DNA from: Desulfovibrio sp. UIB00
Lineage (GTDB): Bacteria; Desulfobacterota; Desulfovibrionia; Desulfovibrionales; Desulfovibrionaceae
Assembly (NCBI RefSeq): GCF_022508225.1
Contig: NZ_JAETXJ010000006.1
Location: 170,998 to 234,997, forward strand
Length of the DNA stretch: 64,000 bases
Reading direction: 5' to 3'
The position numbers and the translations under genes are program-made. Below the pieces are notes generated by a model. It was not told the DNA's origin. It did not search any database and saw nothing but the letters and a program-made list of their open reading frames with translations. This document shows positions 1 to 9,171 of this stretch, piece by piece (position 1 is the stretch's first letter; the number at the start of each line of letters is the position of its first letter).

Positions 1-69
1 GCCAACAGCGCCTACCAGAGCGTGAGCCAAACCACCGCCGCTGCCCAGAGTGTGGAAGCAGTGGCCTGA
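1..69 (+). CDS. C-terminal tail of an unidentified protein (partial)
   Basis: An open frame enters from the left edge and ends at a TGA at 67-69, giving 22 residues rich in Ala, Ser and Gln. It is followed by a clear terminator hairpin, so it is likely the true end of a gene. The composition would fit the end of a chemoreceptor or another coiled-coil protein, but 22 residues are too few to assign a family. Confidence 0.5.
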   Translation, partial: ANSAYQSVSQTTAAAQSVEAVA

Positions 70-130
70 TCCCCACCAGGAACAAAGCCTCCTCCACGCA
101 GAAGACGCTCACACATTATGCCCACAACCA

Positions 131-161
131 TAAGCCCGGCTGCGCAAAACAGCCGGGCTTA
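131..161 (+). terminator. Hairpin terminator after the left-edge gene
   Basis: A perfect 12-bp inverted repeat (TAAGCCCGGCTG / CAGCCGGGCTTA) with a 7-nt loop lies 62 bases after the stop codon of the partial gene. There is no long T run, so the call rests on stem strength and position. Confidence 0.65.
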
Positions 162-212
162 TGCCATGTAGCCCCTTGCATAGTAACATGCCCCCCATCA
201 GGTAGACGAAGT

Positions 213-260
213 AAAAAAGCCCCACCATGCTTAAACTTTGAAAACATGATGGGCTTTTTT
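213..260. terminator. Second hairpin terminator with A/T tracts on both sides
   Basis: AAAAAAGCCC at the left pairs with GGGCTTTTTT at the right. The inner arms (ACCATG / CATGAT) pair imperfectly around an AT-rich loop. The T run on the plus strand and A run on the left make it a candidate bidirectional rho-independent terminator. Confidence 0.65.
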
Positions 261-269
261 ATGGCCTAA

Positions 270-498
270 GGAATACGTTCACGTAAAGCCAACTCTTTGG
301 ATAATGCATGTGTTGCACTATTCTTCTCCAATTTGAAGGCTGAAGTTTTTTCTTGGAAAAACGGTTCAGAGCGAAGAGGAAACCAGCACTCTGATTGAAG
401 AATACATACGTTTTTACAACACAGAACGACTCCCCCAAAAGCTCGACCAGCTTTCCCCGATAGAATACCGGGAAAAATGGCCGCTTAATCTTCGCCAC
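270..498 (+). pseudogene. Remnant of an IS3-family transposase (OrfB C-terminus), frameshifted
   Basis: Two adjacent plus-strand frames together spell the end of an IS3/IS150-type DDE transposase. Frame A (from 270) reads SRKANSLDNACVALFFSNLK and on to about 357; this matches the conserved block around DNA and FF.LK. Frame B (from about 361) reads EEETSTLIEEYIRFYNTERL, then LDQLSPIEYREKWP. The join needs a shift of one base near 357-361, and the 5' part of the gene is missing; an in-frame stop lies at 267-269. No terminal inverted repeats or partner orfA are visible, so this is a dead fragment, not a working element. The family call rests on the characteristic IEEYIRFYN and LSPIEYR motifs. 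Confidence 0.75.
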
Positions 499-618
499 GG
501 AGATATTATTAACTGTCTACTTGAGGTGCAGACCATATGCCGGGGGATATTTTTTGTGCCCTTCACATGCAATATCATGGCCGTGGGCGCGAAATATCCT
601 TTGTGGTGTTGTCGTTAG

Positions 619-1104
619 CCGACATGGATAATGCGTACACTGGCAATCAATAGTACGCTAATTACTAGTGTGTAATTAAAATAGAAAATTGAGTGCATAC
701 TCAACGCTTGGGGAAATTTTTAAACAAGATGTAAGCCTGCGGTATAAACGTGTTCTTTGCTATCGCAATGTTATAATAGTATATATTATATGATGGTATA
801 TTAATCTGGAATAGCAACAGATAAATTTATTTTTATCCGTGTGTTTGTTGTGTCTGTTGCTGTTAAAATTGGTAATCGATTTTACAGGGTTGTAGTTGTC
901 AAATTGGAATTTGCCAATGCGGTACTTTTTAGTATCAAGATATCTTGCTGATATTTTTATTTTTTATTTTTTAAGAAGTATTGAAAAAAATCACAAGGGG
1001 GCATAATGCGAGCAGAGATGTAGCCGATAGGCTATATCGAAGTTGGCGTGACGCTTTTTGATCTCCATCGTGTGTATTTAAACTTTAGCGCCGAGTAGAA
1101 TGCA
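619..1104. other. AT-rich intergenic region upstream of a chemoreceptor gene
   Basis: About 480 bases without a supportable gene. Composition is strikingly AT-rich compared with the coding regions, especially 770-980 with its runs of T and A. It presumably carries the promoter of the chemoreceptor at 1105, but I could not single out a convincing -35/-10 pair. Confidence 0.5.
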
Positions 1105-2844
1105 ATGAAGCTTGTAACAAAAATTTCTTGCGGGATGGGGATGCTGGGTGTTTTGATGGCTTTATTAGCCGGATATATGCTTTGGCAAATGTCGGAACTC
1201 AACAACATCACCTCTGTATTGGCGCATCGCAATGTGCCAGTGTCGGAGCTTGCTGGCGAAATCAATACTGACACTGCAGAATACAGAATAATGGAATTCC
1301 GTTACCTCATTGAAAATGACGCGCAAAAGGCTTCTGCGATCAAAGCAAAACTTGATGAAGTGCGAAAAACGTTTGATCGGGAAATTCAAGAAATTGGTGA
1401 CCTCTGTATTTCTGGCAACGCCAAGCAGTGTGTGCTGGATATTGAGCGCGGCCTGAAAAAATATTTGGATACTTCCAAAGAAGTGTTGCTCCTGCGGCAA
1501 AACGGCAAGGTAGATGAGGCCCTGGCCCTGCTTACGGGCAAGTCGCATGCTGATTACGAAGCTATGACCGATTCCATTGAACTCCTGGTGAAGGTTTCGC
1601 ACGACAACGCCCACGCGCGTGGCCTTAAAGGGGACAGCCTGTACGCCACAAGCAACGCCATGGGCATCGGCCTGACCCTTTTTGCCATTGTGCTTGCTGC
1701 TGCATCGGCCGCTCTAATTGCGCGCGAAACAAACCGACAGCTTGGCAGAGACCCTGGGGAATTGCTGGTGGTCGCTCAGCGTGTGGTGGACGGGGATTTT
1801 AATATTGACGATGGCCATGCCAGAATTGGCGTGTATGGCTCAATCATCGCCATGGTGGAGGCCTTGAAAGGCCATATCGAAAAGGCCAGGAGCGAATCAG
1901 AAAACGCCAGAGAACAATCGCGTCAGGCGCACGAAGCTATGGATAGCGCCAATGCGGCCAAGGATGAGGCGCAGCATAAAACGGAAGCAATGGTGCGTGC
2001 CGCAGGCAAGCTTGAAAAGGTCGTGCAGATTGTCAGCTCGGCTTCCACGCAGCTTTCTGCCCAGATCGAACAGGCAGGCAAGGGGGCCGGGCATGCTGCG
2101 CAAAGACTTGCGGAAGCTGCCACTGCCATGAACCAGATGAACGCCACCGTGCAGGAGGTGGCCCGCAATGCCGGCCAGGCATCTGTGGCATCCACCGATA
2201 CAAAGGACAAAGCCGAAGCCGGGGCCGACATTGTGCAAAAATCGCTTGTCAGTATCGGCCAGGTGCAGACAGTTTCGCAGGAACTCAAGCAGGATATGCT
2301 GCAACTGAACACGCACGCCCAGGCCATCAGCCAGATTATGGGCGTCATTTCAGATATTGCGGACCAGACAAACCTTCTGGCGCTCAATGCCGCCATTGAA
2401 GCCGCCCGCGCGGGTGATGCCGGGCGGGGATTTGCCGTGGTCGCCGACGAGGTGCGCAAACTGGCAGAAAAAACCATGGCCTCGACCCATGATGTGGGCA
2501 ATGCCATAAATGCCATACAGGAGAGCACTTCAAAGAGCATGGCCTCCACGGATAATGCTCTTGAGCAGGTTAACCAGGCAACGGGATACGCCAGCCAGTC
2601 CGGGCAGGCTCTCAATGAAATACTGGAAACTGTTTTGGGCATGGCAGATCAGGTCAATGCCATTGCCACTGCCAGCGAGGAGCAGTCTGCCGCCAGTGAC
2701 GAAATCAATCTGTCGATCGAGCACGTGAACGAAATGGCCAAGCAGACCGCCACCGCCATGGCCGAGGCCGCAAGCGCAGTGGCAGAACTGGCGCGTCAGT
2801 CGCAGGATCTCGGGCTGCTGATTAATGAAATGCGTCAGGAATAG
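1105..2844 (+). CDS. Methyl-accepting chemotaxis protein (4-helix-bundle type sensor)
   Basis: A 579-residue transmembrane chemoreceptor that would signal to CheA/CheW. An N-terminal membrane helix (about residues 8-28) is followed by a roughly 155-residue, mostly helical periplasmic region resembling 4HB_MCP sensors. A second membrane helix (about 183-206), a HAMP-like linker and a long cytoplasmic coiled coil complete it. The signalling hairpin tip is unmistakable at about residues 413-460 ([20 protein letters not shown], then [18 protein letters not shown]). It ends in LINEMRQE, so there is no CheR/CheB-binding pentapeptide. The ATG at 1105 has only a weak upstream Shine-Dalgarno. The gene is monocistronic with its own terminator. 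Ligand unknown. Confidence 0.93.
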   Translation: MKLVTKISCGMGMLGVLMALLAGYMLWQMSELNNITSVLAHRNVPVSELAGEINTDTAEYRIMEFRYLIENDAQKASAIKAKLDEVRKTFDREIQEIGDLCISGNAKQCVLDIERGLKKYLDTSKEVLLLRQNGKVDEALALLTGKSHADYEAMTDSIELLVKVSHDNAHARGLKGDSLYATSNAMGIGLTLFAIVLAAASAALIARETNRQLGRDPGELLVVAQRVVDGDFNIDDGHARIGVYGSIIAMVEALKGHIEKARSESENAREQSRQAHEAMDSANAAKDEAQHKTEAMVRAAGKLEKVVQIVSSASTQLSAQIEQAGKGAGHAAQRLAEAATAMNQMNATVQEVARNAGQASVASTDTKDKAEAGADIVQKSLVSIGQVQTVSQELKQDMLQLNTHAQAISQIMGVISDIADQTNLLALNAAIEAARAGDAGRGFAVVADEVRKLAEKTMASTHDVGNAINAIQESTSKSMASTDNALEQVNQATGYASQSGQALNEILETVLGMADQVNAIATASEEQSAASDEINLSIEHVNEMAKQTATAMAEAASAVAELARQSQDLGLLINEMRQE

Positions 2845-2878
2845 GCAAAATTACTACTTTATTCATAAATATAAGCAT

Positions 2879-2918
2879 AAAGGCGGTCTGTTGCATTAGC
2901 GCGACAGGCCGCCTTTAT
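2879..2918 (+). terminator. Terminator of the chemoreceptor gene
   Basis: AAAGGCGGTCTGT and ACAGGCCGCCTTT form an inverted repeat about 35 bases after the stop codon. The right arm ends in a short T stretch. Confidence 0.75.
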
Positions 2919-3114
2919 GCTTTGAACTACGGTGCATAATTACAACACATATCGCTTTTTAAGATGTAATAATACGACAATTGCCATTGTGTTGCTGTGA
3001 TTTATAATTGTAATTAGCATGGTGTACATGTATTGATTGTATTTTTTTTTGAGGTTTGGTATAGATTCTCCCAATATCCTATGGCATGTAATGCTTATAT
3101 TCTCAGGAGTGCAT

Positions 3115-4542
3115 ATGGCAAGATTTCTAACGGTGCTCGGCGCCCTGTGCGCCGCGCTTCTTGTGCCCGGTGTCGTTCTCGCAGGGGAGGGACATCCCAA
3201 TATCCCTGGTGCGCAGCTCTCAGTCCTTTGGGCAATCCCCTTTGTGTGCATGTTGCTTTCGATTGCCATAATGCCTTTGGCATTGCCCCATTTTTGGGAA
3301 AAACACTTTGGTAAAATCGCGGCCTTCTGGGGGCTGGCCTTTCTGACGCCCTGTCTTCTGGTTTATGGGTTCAATGTGGCCCTCTACGAGTTTTTGCACA
3401 TTATCCTTCTGGATTATGTTCCTTTTCTGGTGCTGCTGTTCACGCTCTTTACCATCGCAGGCGGTGTGCGGCTTACCGGTTCGCTGGTTGGGACACCCGC
3501 GATCAATACCGGGCTGCTGGCAGTGGGCACTGTGCTGGCCAGCTGGATGGGAACAACCGGCGCGGCCATGCTGCTTATCCGCCCCTTGCTTCGGGCAAAC
3601 GCGCACCGTAAATACCGTGTTCATTCTGTTGTCTTTTTTATTTTTCTTGTGGCCAATATTGGCGGCTCGCTTACGCCTCTGGGCGATCCGCCGCTGTTTC
3701 TGGGTTTTCTGAAGGGTGTGGATTTCTTCTGGACCACAACCAACCTGCTTATGAAAACAAGCCTCATTGCCACAATTTTGCTGGGTATATTTTTTGTCCT
3801 TGATACCGTGCTGTTCAAGAAAGAAGGCAGCCCCAAGCCTGAAGCGCAAGCTGGCGCGGCAGAAGAAAAGCTCGGCCTTGACGGCAAGATCAACCTGCTG
3901 TTTCTTCTGGGCGTTGTTGTGGCCGTGTTGCTTTCCGGCCTCCACCCTCTGGGCGAACTGGTTTCGGTCTTCGGCGTGTCGGTTGAAGGACAGAACCTGC
4001 TGCGCGATGTGATGCTGCTGTGCCTGGCCGGGCTTTCGCTCAAGTTTACGAGCCGGCGCTGCCGGGAACTCAACGGCTTTTCCTGGGCCCCCATTGAAGA
4101 AGTTGCCAAGCTGTTCTTTGGCATTTTTATCAGCATGGTTCCCGCCATTGCCATTTTGCGCGCAGGAGCTGATGGTGCGCTTGCTCCCCTGATTCACCTT
4201 GTTTCGCACGATGGGCAGCCGGTTAATTCCATGTATTTCTGGCTTACGGGCATTCTCTCCAGTTTTCTGGATAATGCGCCGACCTATCTTGTGTTTTTCA
4301 ACACTGCAGGCGGCGATGCGCAGCACCTTATGCACGATATGCCCGCCACCCTGGCCGCCATATCTGCGGGTGCCGTTTTTATGGGCGCCAACAGCTACAT
4401 TGGCAACGCGCCCAACTTCATGGTGCGCTCCATTGCGGAAAGCGACGGCGTGCCTATGCCCAGCTTCTTTGGCTACATGGCATGGTCGGTAGGCATTCTG
4501 GTACCCCTGTTTGGACTGTTGACCTGGCTGTTCTTTATCTAG
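3115..4542 (+). CDS. Sodium:proton antiporter-like ion transporter (CitMHS/NhaD type)
   Basis: A 475-residue polytopic inner-membrane carrier. I place the start at the ATG at 3115 because an AGGAG lies 5-8 bases upstream, and the protein then opens with a signal-like segment ending near VVLAGEG. About eleven membrane segments follow. The conserved loops GSLTPLGDPPLFLGFLKG (about residue 185-200) and DNAPTYLVFFNTAGGD (about 386-400) are typical of the citrate-Mg/Na+:H+ antiporter superfamily. Annotated relatives are called sodium:proton antiporters, but the actual ion or solute cannot be read from sequence. The gene stands alone, bounded by terminators on both sides. Confidence 0.85.
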   Translation: MARFLTVLGALCAALLVPGVVLAGEGHPNIPGAQLSVLWAIPFVCMLLSIAIMPLALPHFWEKHFGKIAAFWGLAFLTPCLLVYGFNVALYEFLHIILLDYVPFLVLLFTLFTIAGGVRLTGSLVGTPAINTGLLAVGTVLASWMGTTGAAMLLIRPLLRANAHRKYRVHSVVFFIFLVANIGGSLTPLGDPPLFLGFLKGVDFFWTTTNLLMKTSLIATILLGIFFVLDTVLFKKEGSPKPEAQAGAAEEKLGLDGKINLLFLLGVVVAVLLSGLHPLGELVSVFGVSVEGQNLLRDVMLLCLAGLSLKFTSRRCRELNGFSWAPIEEVAKLFFGIFISMVPAIAILRAGADGALAPLIHLVSHDGQPVNSMYFWLTGILSSFLDNAPTYLVFFNTAGGDAQHLMHDMPATLAAISAGAVFMGANSYIGNAPNFMVRSIAESDGVPMPSFFGYMAWSVGILVPLFGLLTWLFFI

Positions 4543-4583
4543 CCGATGCAACACCCGCGAGGCGGGATTTGTCATCAGTATAA

Positions 4584-4621
4584 AGCAAGCCCCTCTACCT
4601 TAAGGTCGAGGGGCTTGCTTG
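4584..4621. terminator. Bidirectional terminator between convergent genes
   Basis: AGCAAGCCCCTC and GAGGGGCTTGCT form a long perfect stem around a short loop. It lies between the antiporter gene (plus) and the kinase gene (minus) and can serve both. Confidence 0.8.
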
Positions 4622-4654
4622 CTGTCTGCCAAAATACAATGTTCCCGCGCCAGC

Positions 4655-5662
4655 TCATACAGCGCCCAAGGGCATGCTTCCCTCAAGGTAGCGCCTGCAA
4701 AGGCGCACCGTGTGTTCAAGCCAGTGTGCGCCGAGGTTGCGGGCGATCTCGGTATTGGCGTGGGTGGCCATCCATGCTGTCATCTGGATACGCCGCTGCA
4801 TGATCATATGCGGGATCATGGCTTCATCCTGAGCATCCAGATGACTGACCAGCTCATATCCCTGAAGCCAGTTTTCCAGCCAGAGGGGGGCCAGCGGGCA
4901 GTGTTCCTCAAAGCTCATGGCCGTAGCAATGTCGTGAACAAACCAGCCCATGCCGCAATCGTCAAAATCAATGACGCGCGTACCGGCCTTGTGCAGCAGC
5001 AGATTGGTCAAGCGCAGGTCAGCGTGAATCAGGCCATAACGCCGGGCGGTCTGGCCGTAGGCGCGCAGTTTTCCCCCAATACAGTTCACGGCCGCCTCCA
5101 GAAGCAGGGCGTCCTCGCGTGGCAGGCCGGGGCTTGCCCGCCAGTCCCCCCAATGGGCGCACGGGCCAACCATACTTTCGTGGTTCCAGACGATGCGCTG
5201 GAAGCCTGCCGGTTTTTGCCATTGCCGGCTATGCTGGTGGAGGCGCCCCGCCACTTCGCCAAGCTGCCGAAAGGCGCGTGGGTCTAGCTGCACTGTTGGC
5301 ATTTCGCCGTCAATCCACTGAAAAAGAACGATATTTCTGTGTGATCCGTCTGGAAGGCGCATAGTCAGCACCCTTTCGCCCTTGATGGTCGGCAAGGCTT
5401 TTGGCGTGACCATGCCAGTATCTTGCTGCAAGGCATCCAGCCACATCAGCTCGCCCATTATATTGATGTGCGAGTGATAATTTTCGCGGTGCACACGCAG
5501 GGCGTAACGGCTGTTGCTGGTCTGGACAAGAAATGTGGCGTTTTCTGAACGGCAGAGCAGGTGCAGGCTTCCCTGCATTTCCGGGGGGTACTGCTGCAAT
5601 GCCTGCCGTGCCAGTTGCGTCACGGCCTGATCGCTGAGCGAGTCATTTTGCTGGAGTGACAT
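4655..5662 (-). CDS. Aminoglycoside phosphotransferase/choline kinase-family small-molecule kinase
   Basis: A 335-residue soluble kinase of the APH/choline-kinase/homoserine-kinase-II fold. The catalytic loop HADLRLTN spans about residues 213-220 (catalytic Asp215, Asn220) and the metal-binding IDFDDCG follows about 15 residues later. I choose the start at 5662 (MSLQQ) because a strong AGGGGGGA precedes it; the in-frame ATG 13 codons upstream has no ribosome binding site. It follows the DeoR-type regulator on the same strand by about 150 bases and is divergent from the TRAP-eutBC operon. By context it may phosphorylate an amino alcohol such as ethanolamine. That is inference: the family also includes kinases for homoserine, hydroxylysine and proteins. 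Confidence 0.85.
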   Translation of the reverse strand: MSLQQNDSLSDQAVTQLARQALQQYPPEMQGSLHLLCRSENATFLVQTSNSRYALRVHRENYHSHINIMGELMWLDALQQDTGMVTPKALPTIKGERVLTMRLPDGSHRNIVLFQWIDGEMPTVQLDPRAFRQLGEVAGRLHQHSRQWQKPAGFQRIVWNHESMVGPCAHWGDWRASPGLPREDALLLEAAVNCIGGKLRAYGQTARRYGLIHADLRLTNLLLHKAGTRVIDFDDCGMGWFVHDIATAMSFEEHCPLAPLWLENWLQGYELVSHLDAQDEAMIPHMIMQRRIQMTAWMATHANTEIARNLGAHWLEHTVRLCRRYLEGSMPLGAV

Positions 5663-5811
5663 ATTCCCCCCTGCGTTGGATGTCGTGCCAGTCGGTTCCA
5701 TCTGCTGTCAGGGGGGAGCAGTGCGATCATAACCGGCATCGCCTTTCATGCCCCGCAAGCAGTTGCTTCAAAACAGTTTTGCGGCGTGCGGCGGATGGTA
5801 AAAACAGATGT

Positions 5812-6591
5812 TCAGGCCAGAATGACTTTGGGCAAAATTTCTTTCAGCTCCTTCAGACATGGCAAATCCGAAGCTGCGGCATCGGTAATGAGCATGGAAA
5901 TTTCGCGAGGTGAGGCGTAGTTTATCCGGCTGATAACGCCAAGCTTTGTGTGATCAGCGAGTATGCACAGCCTGCTGGCGCGTTGCGCCATGCAGCGTGC
6001 CACGGCGGCTTCTTCCGGCAAAAAGCTGCTTGCCCCGTGGTGTGCATCCAGCCCCACGGGCGAAAGAATTGCCATATCTACTCGCCAGCGCTGAATTTCT
6101 TCAATCACACCCTCGCCGCAGGTCTGCTCCCGTCCGGCAAGGATGCGGCCTCCCACCAGCACCACTGTGCTGTCGTTTTTTTTATCTTCGTCCCTTTCAC
6201 TCAAAATGATGGCGGCGCGCAGGCTGTTGGTCACGATGGTGAGCCCAGGCATGGTGCAGAGTTCCTCTGCCAGAGCCGTTGTTGTGGTACCTGCGTCCAT
6301 AAACACTGTTTGCCCCTGTTGCAGTTGCAGCACCGTGGCGCGGGCAATGGCGCGCTTTTCCCGTTCCAGCCGGGTTCTGCGCTCTTTGAGTGAGGGTTCG
6401 GAAGTAGAGGAATCCAGCGCCACAAGGCCGCCATGTACACGCCTTGCCGCGCCCTGGTTTTCCAGCTCGATAATATCCCGGCGGGCTGTTTCCCGGGAAA
6501 TTCCCAGCTCATTGATAAGCCGCTCTGTGCTGATATGACCGTTGGCGGCTATGAGGGCAAGTATGCGGTGCAGGCGGGTTTCGCGCAGCAT
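5812..6591 (-). CDS. DeoR/GlpR-family transcriptional regulator
   Basis: A 259-residue regulator with an N-terminal winged helix-turn-helix (about residues 3-56, GHISTERLINELGISRETAR) and a C-terminal DeoRC sensor domain of the ribose-5-phosphate isomerase-like fold (DAGTTTTALAEEL; VTNSLRAAIIL; LVGGRILAGREQT). These proteins usually bind phosphorylated metabolites. The ATG at 6591 is chosen because AAGG lies 9 bases upstream; a TTG nine bases earlier would touch that AAGG directly. It sits at the head of a two-gene operon with the kinase and faces the TRAP-eutBC operon. It is therefore the best candidate regulator of both, perhaps sensing the kinase product. Confidence 0.9.
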   Translation of the reverse strand: MLRETRLHRILALIAANGHISTERLINELGISRETARRDIIELENQGAARRVHGGLVALDSSTSEPSLKERRTRLEREKRAIARATVLQLQQGQTVFMDAGTTTTALAEELCTMPGLTIVTNSLRAAIILSERDEDKKNDSTVVLVGGRILAGREQTCGEGVIEEIQRWRVDMAILSPVGLDAHHGASSFLPEEAAVARCMAQRASRLCILADHTKLGVISRINYASPREISMLITDAAASDLPCLKELKEILPKVILA

Positions 6592-7263
6592 GTGTTTCAA
6601 CCTTGTTAGATATACGCTGACATTCTGGTTAGCATATAGCTTTTTGCTGCGCCTGCAATATGCATTTTTGTGTGTTTGTGTATTTTGCTGTTGCAGTGGC
6701 TGAGCGCGGTAAATTTGTTGGGTTTGGGCATTCTGGACGGCCCGTGTCTAAAGGATGCCAGACCTGGGATGCCCGGCAAAGCCCCGTCAGGTCGCGCGGC
6801 TTGTCTCCTCAATATTTTCAGGGGCCAGAGCCTCCTTAGTATGGGTAATGCAGCCCCCTTTGGCAAGTTGCCCCATACACGTCAGGCAATGCGCTTTTTC
6901 AAAATTGTATTGGCAATAAAGCCGCATGTCTCTGTTTTTTATCTGGATGCCCTAGTGTTTAATTGTATTAATGTGTTTTTGTGTAAAAAGTTGACTAACA
7001 AAAATGTGCTAATCATTACAAAATTGTTTCAGAAAATGAGCCGCTCTCCTTTGCTTTGAATATAAAAATATACTGAATGAAAATACAAAAATTTTATATT
7101 TTAGCATGTTATAAAAAATAACTTTGCCCATCCATCCTCTGGCTCGCTATTTGCTTAATGGCATTTCATGAGTGCAAGGCTAGGGCAGTAGCCTGAGTTA
7201 AGTGCATTTTTGAGGCGTAGGCGCTTGCGGTGAATAAACAGTTTTTGTTTTGAGGAGGTAAGT
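6592..7263. promoter_or_regulatory. Divergent control region between DeoR-type gene and TRAP-eutBC operon
   Basis: About 670 bases without a supportable gene. The right half (6900-7150) is AT-rich. TTGACT at 6991-6996 is a possible -35 box, but no good -10 follows at 16-18 bases. GAGGAGG just before 7264 is the dctP-like ribosome binding site. I looked for a cobalamin riboswitch, since EutBC needs B12, and found no convincing B12 box. The length of the leader leaves room for operators or an RNA regulator. Confidence 0.5.
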
Positions 7264-8319
7264 ATGGAGAGGCGTGAATTTTTGAAGACAGCGGGTATGG
7301 GCGCCACGGCGGCGGTTGCCGCCACAACTGGCATCATGGGGGCCACTGAGGCAAGGGCCGCCAAGGCTCCCATCAAGTGGCGCATGCAGACCTACGCGGG
7401 TGCGGCGCTTGCCGAGTTTGTCATCAAGCCGCAGATCGACGCCTTCAACAAGGCCGCCAATGGCGAAATGGTCATCGAACTTTACACCTCCGACCAGCTG
7501 GTTCCCACCAGTGAGCTTTTCCGCGCTGTGCAGAACGGCACCATTGACGCCGTGCAGTGCGACGAAGACTCCATGTCTTCCCCTGCCGATGTGGCCATCT
7601 TTGGCGCGTATTTTCCCTTTGCCACCCGCTATTCGCTCGATGTGCCCGCTCTTTTTGAACACTGGGGCCTGAACGACATCTGGAAAGAAGCCTACGGCGA
7701 GATCAAGGGCGTTGAATGGCTTGGCGCAGGCTCCTGGGATCCCTGCAACTTTGCCACCACCAAGCCTATCCGCAGCCTTGCCGACCTGAAAGGCAAGCGC
7801 GTGTTCTCCTTCCCCACGGGCGGCAAGTTCATGAGCCAGTTTGGCGTGGTGCCTGTTACCCTGCCCTGGGAAGACATTCAGGTGGCCCTGCAAACCGGCG
7901 AGCTGGACGGCGTGTGCTGGTCGGGCATTACAGAAGACTACACCTCCGGCTGGGCAGAGCAGTGCAAGTATTACCTCACCAACAACATCTGCGGCGCGTG
8001 GATCGGTTCGTACTTTGCCAACAGCAAAAAGTGGGCTGAAGTGCCGGAACACCTCAAAACTCTGTTTAAGCTCACCTGCGACAGCTCCAACTATTTTCGC
8101 CAGCACTGGTACTGGTGGGGCGAAGCTCACTACCGCGCCACCGGCGGCAAGATGGAACTGACCTCCATTCCCGATGCTGAATGGGGCACTGTTGAAGAGG
8201 CCGCCCACAAGTTCTGGGACGAAACAGCCAAGAAAAGCCCGCGCTGCGCCAAGGTTGTGGATATCCTCAAAAAGTACAATGCCGAAATGGCTGTTGCGGG
8301 CCGCCCGTACCGTTATTGA
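7264..8319 (+). CDS. TRAP transporter solute-binding subunit (DctP family), Tat-exported
   Basis: A 351-residue periplasmic binding protein of the DctP family. It would capture the substrate and deliver it to the QM membrane pair encoded next. The N-terminus carries a twin-arginine signal (RREFLK at residues 3-8, hydrophobic stretch, cleavage near ARA-AKAP), which suggests export in folded form. Family features include LKGKRVFSFPTGG, PWEDIQVALQTGELDGV and the helical C-terminus. GAGGAGG lies 5-8 bases before the ATG. It is the first gene of the TRAP-eutBC operon, so ethanolamine or a related amino alcohol is the likely ligand. That substrate is inferred from neighbours only, as most DctP ligands are carboxylates. 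Confidence 0.92.
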   Translation: MERREFLKTAGMGATAAVAATTGIMGATEARAAKAPIKWRMQTYAGAALAEFVIKPQIDAFNKAANGEMVIELYTSDQLVPTSELFRAVQNGTIDAVQCDEDSMSSPADVAIFGAYFPFATRYSLDVPALFEHWGLNDIWKEAYGEIKGVEWLGAGSWDPCNFATTKPIRSLADLKGKRVFSFPTGGKFMSQFGVVPVTLPWEDIQVALQTGELDGVCWSGITEDYTSGWAEQCKYYLTNNICGAWIGSYFANSKKWAEVPEHLKTLFKLTCDSSNYFRQHWYWWGEAHYRATGGKMELTSIPDAEWGTVEEAAHKFWDETAKKSPRCAKVVDILKKYNAEMAVAGRPYRY

Positions 8320-8361
8320 TTGCAAACCCTCTGGAGGCAGAACCTTCCGTCTGCCCGATGT

Positions 8362-8389
8362 GCCGTCGTCCGAATCCTTCGGCGGCGGC
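8362..8389 (+). promoter_or_regulatory. Intercistronic hairpin between TRAP P and Q genes
   Basis: GCCGTCGTCCGAA and TTCGGCGGCGGC form a stem of about 12 pairs with one bulge and a G-U pair around a TCC loop. There is no T tract. In binding-protein operons such hairpins often stabilise the upstream mRNA or dampen read-through, giving more binding protein than permease. I read it that way with moderate certainty. Confidence 0.5.
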
Positions 8390-8461
8390 GCATCAAAGCC
8401 TGCCCCCAGTTAAACCAAGCGGCAGGAAATTTGCGGAATAAAGGTTTGGGAGGAGAGCGTC

Positions 8462-9112
8462 ATGCCAAACTGGATCAAGCTGTTTGTCAGGTATGTGGAT
8501 GCGGTTAACCGCCTGGTGGGGCGGGGGGTTCTTTATCTTGTGTTCGTCATGATGGGCATTTTGCTCTACTCGGCCATATCCCGTTACTGTTTTGATGCTC
8601 CGGTGATCTGGGGCGTGGAAATGGCCCAGTTCACCATGGTGGCCTACTACATCCTTGGTGGCGGTTTTGCCCTGCTTACCAATTCGCACGTGCGTATGGA
8701 TGTGTTCTATGGCCGCTGGAAGTGGAGAAAACAGGCAAAGATGGACGTGCTCACGTCTGTTTTTCTGGTCGCATACCTTGCCCTCCTGTTCTACGGCTGT
8801 GTTTCAAGCACATGGTATTCCATAGAGTTTGACCAGCACAACAATTCTGCATGGGCTCCTGCTCTGGCCCCCATCAAGATCATCATGGGCATTGGCATTT
8901 TTCTTACGCTGTTGCAGGCCTTTTCAGAATTTTTCAAGGCGCTGGCGCGCTCACGCGGCCTGCTGCTTGGCGAGGAAGTGCCCGAGCGTCTTATTGTAGA
9001 AAGCGGTTATGTGGAACCAGAAGCGGAGCCTCAGCTTGTTGGTGTTGTGGCTGATCCGGTTGCTTCGCCGCAGGTTCTTGCTCCGGCGCAAGCGCTTGGC
9101 GGCTCGCGGTAA
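8462..9112 (+). CDS. TRAP transporter small permease subunit (DctQ family)
   Basis: A 216-residue inner-membrane protein with four predicted membrane helices in the first 165 residues, matching the DctQ size and layout. Motifs include FVMMGILLYSAISRYCF, WGVEMAQFTMVAYYILGGGF and NSHVRMDVFYGRW, the last being typical of DctQ loop 2-3. The C-terminal 45 residues form a Pro/Glu/Ala-rich cytoplasmic tail longer than usual. GGGAGGAG precedes the ATG. It works as a stabilising partner of the DctM channel subunit encoded 59 bases downstream. Confidence 0.93.
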   Translation: MPNWIKLFVRYVDAVNRLVGRGVLYLVFVMMGILLYSAISRYCFDAPVIWGVEMAQFTMVAYYILGGGFALLTNSHVRMDVFYGRWKWRKQAKMDVLTSVFLVAYLALLFYGCVSSTWYSIEFDQHNNSAWAPALAPIKIIMGIGIFLTLLQAFSEFFKALARSRGLLLGEEVPERLIVESGYVEPEAEPQLVGVVADPVASPQVLAPAQALGGSR

Positions 9113-9171
9113 CGCCCCAATTTTCATTTTCCAGCTCCGGCGTATGCGAGCGCCGTAAAGGACGCGAGGAC

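Noticed and set aside
3220..4575. Long minus-strand open frame of about 450 codons opposite the antiporter gene
   Set aside because: It mirrors a strongly supported membrane protein gene, has no ribosome binding site, and its translation is Gln/His/Lys/Gly-rich without family content. Typical antisense frame of GC-rich DNA.
7159..7182. Sigma-54 promoter (TGGCA ... TGCA) before the TRAP-eutBC operon
   Set aside because: The GG-to-GC spacing is 12 bases, not the required 10, so it does not fit the -24/-12 rule.
6592..7263. Cobalamin riboswitch in the long leader of the TRAP-eutBC operon
   Set aside because: Expected on functional grounds, but I found no convincing B12 box or paired elements; 6755-6800 only vaguely resembles one.
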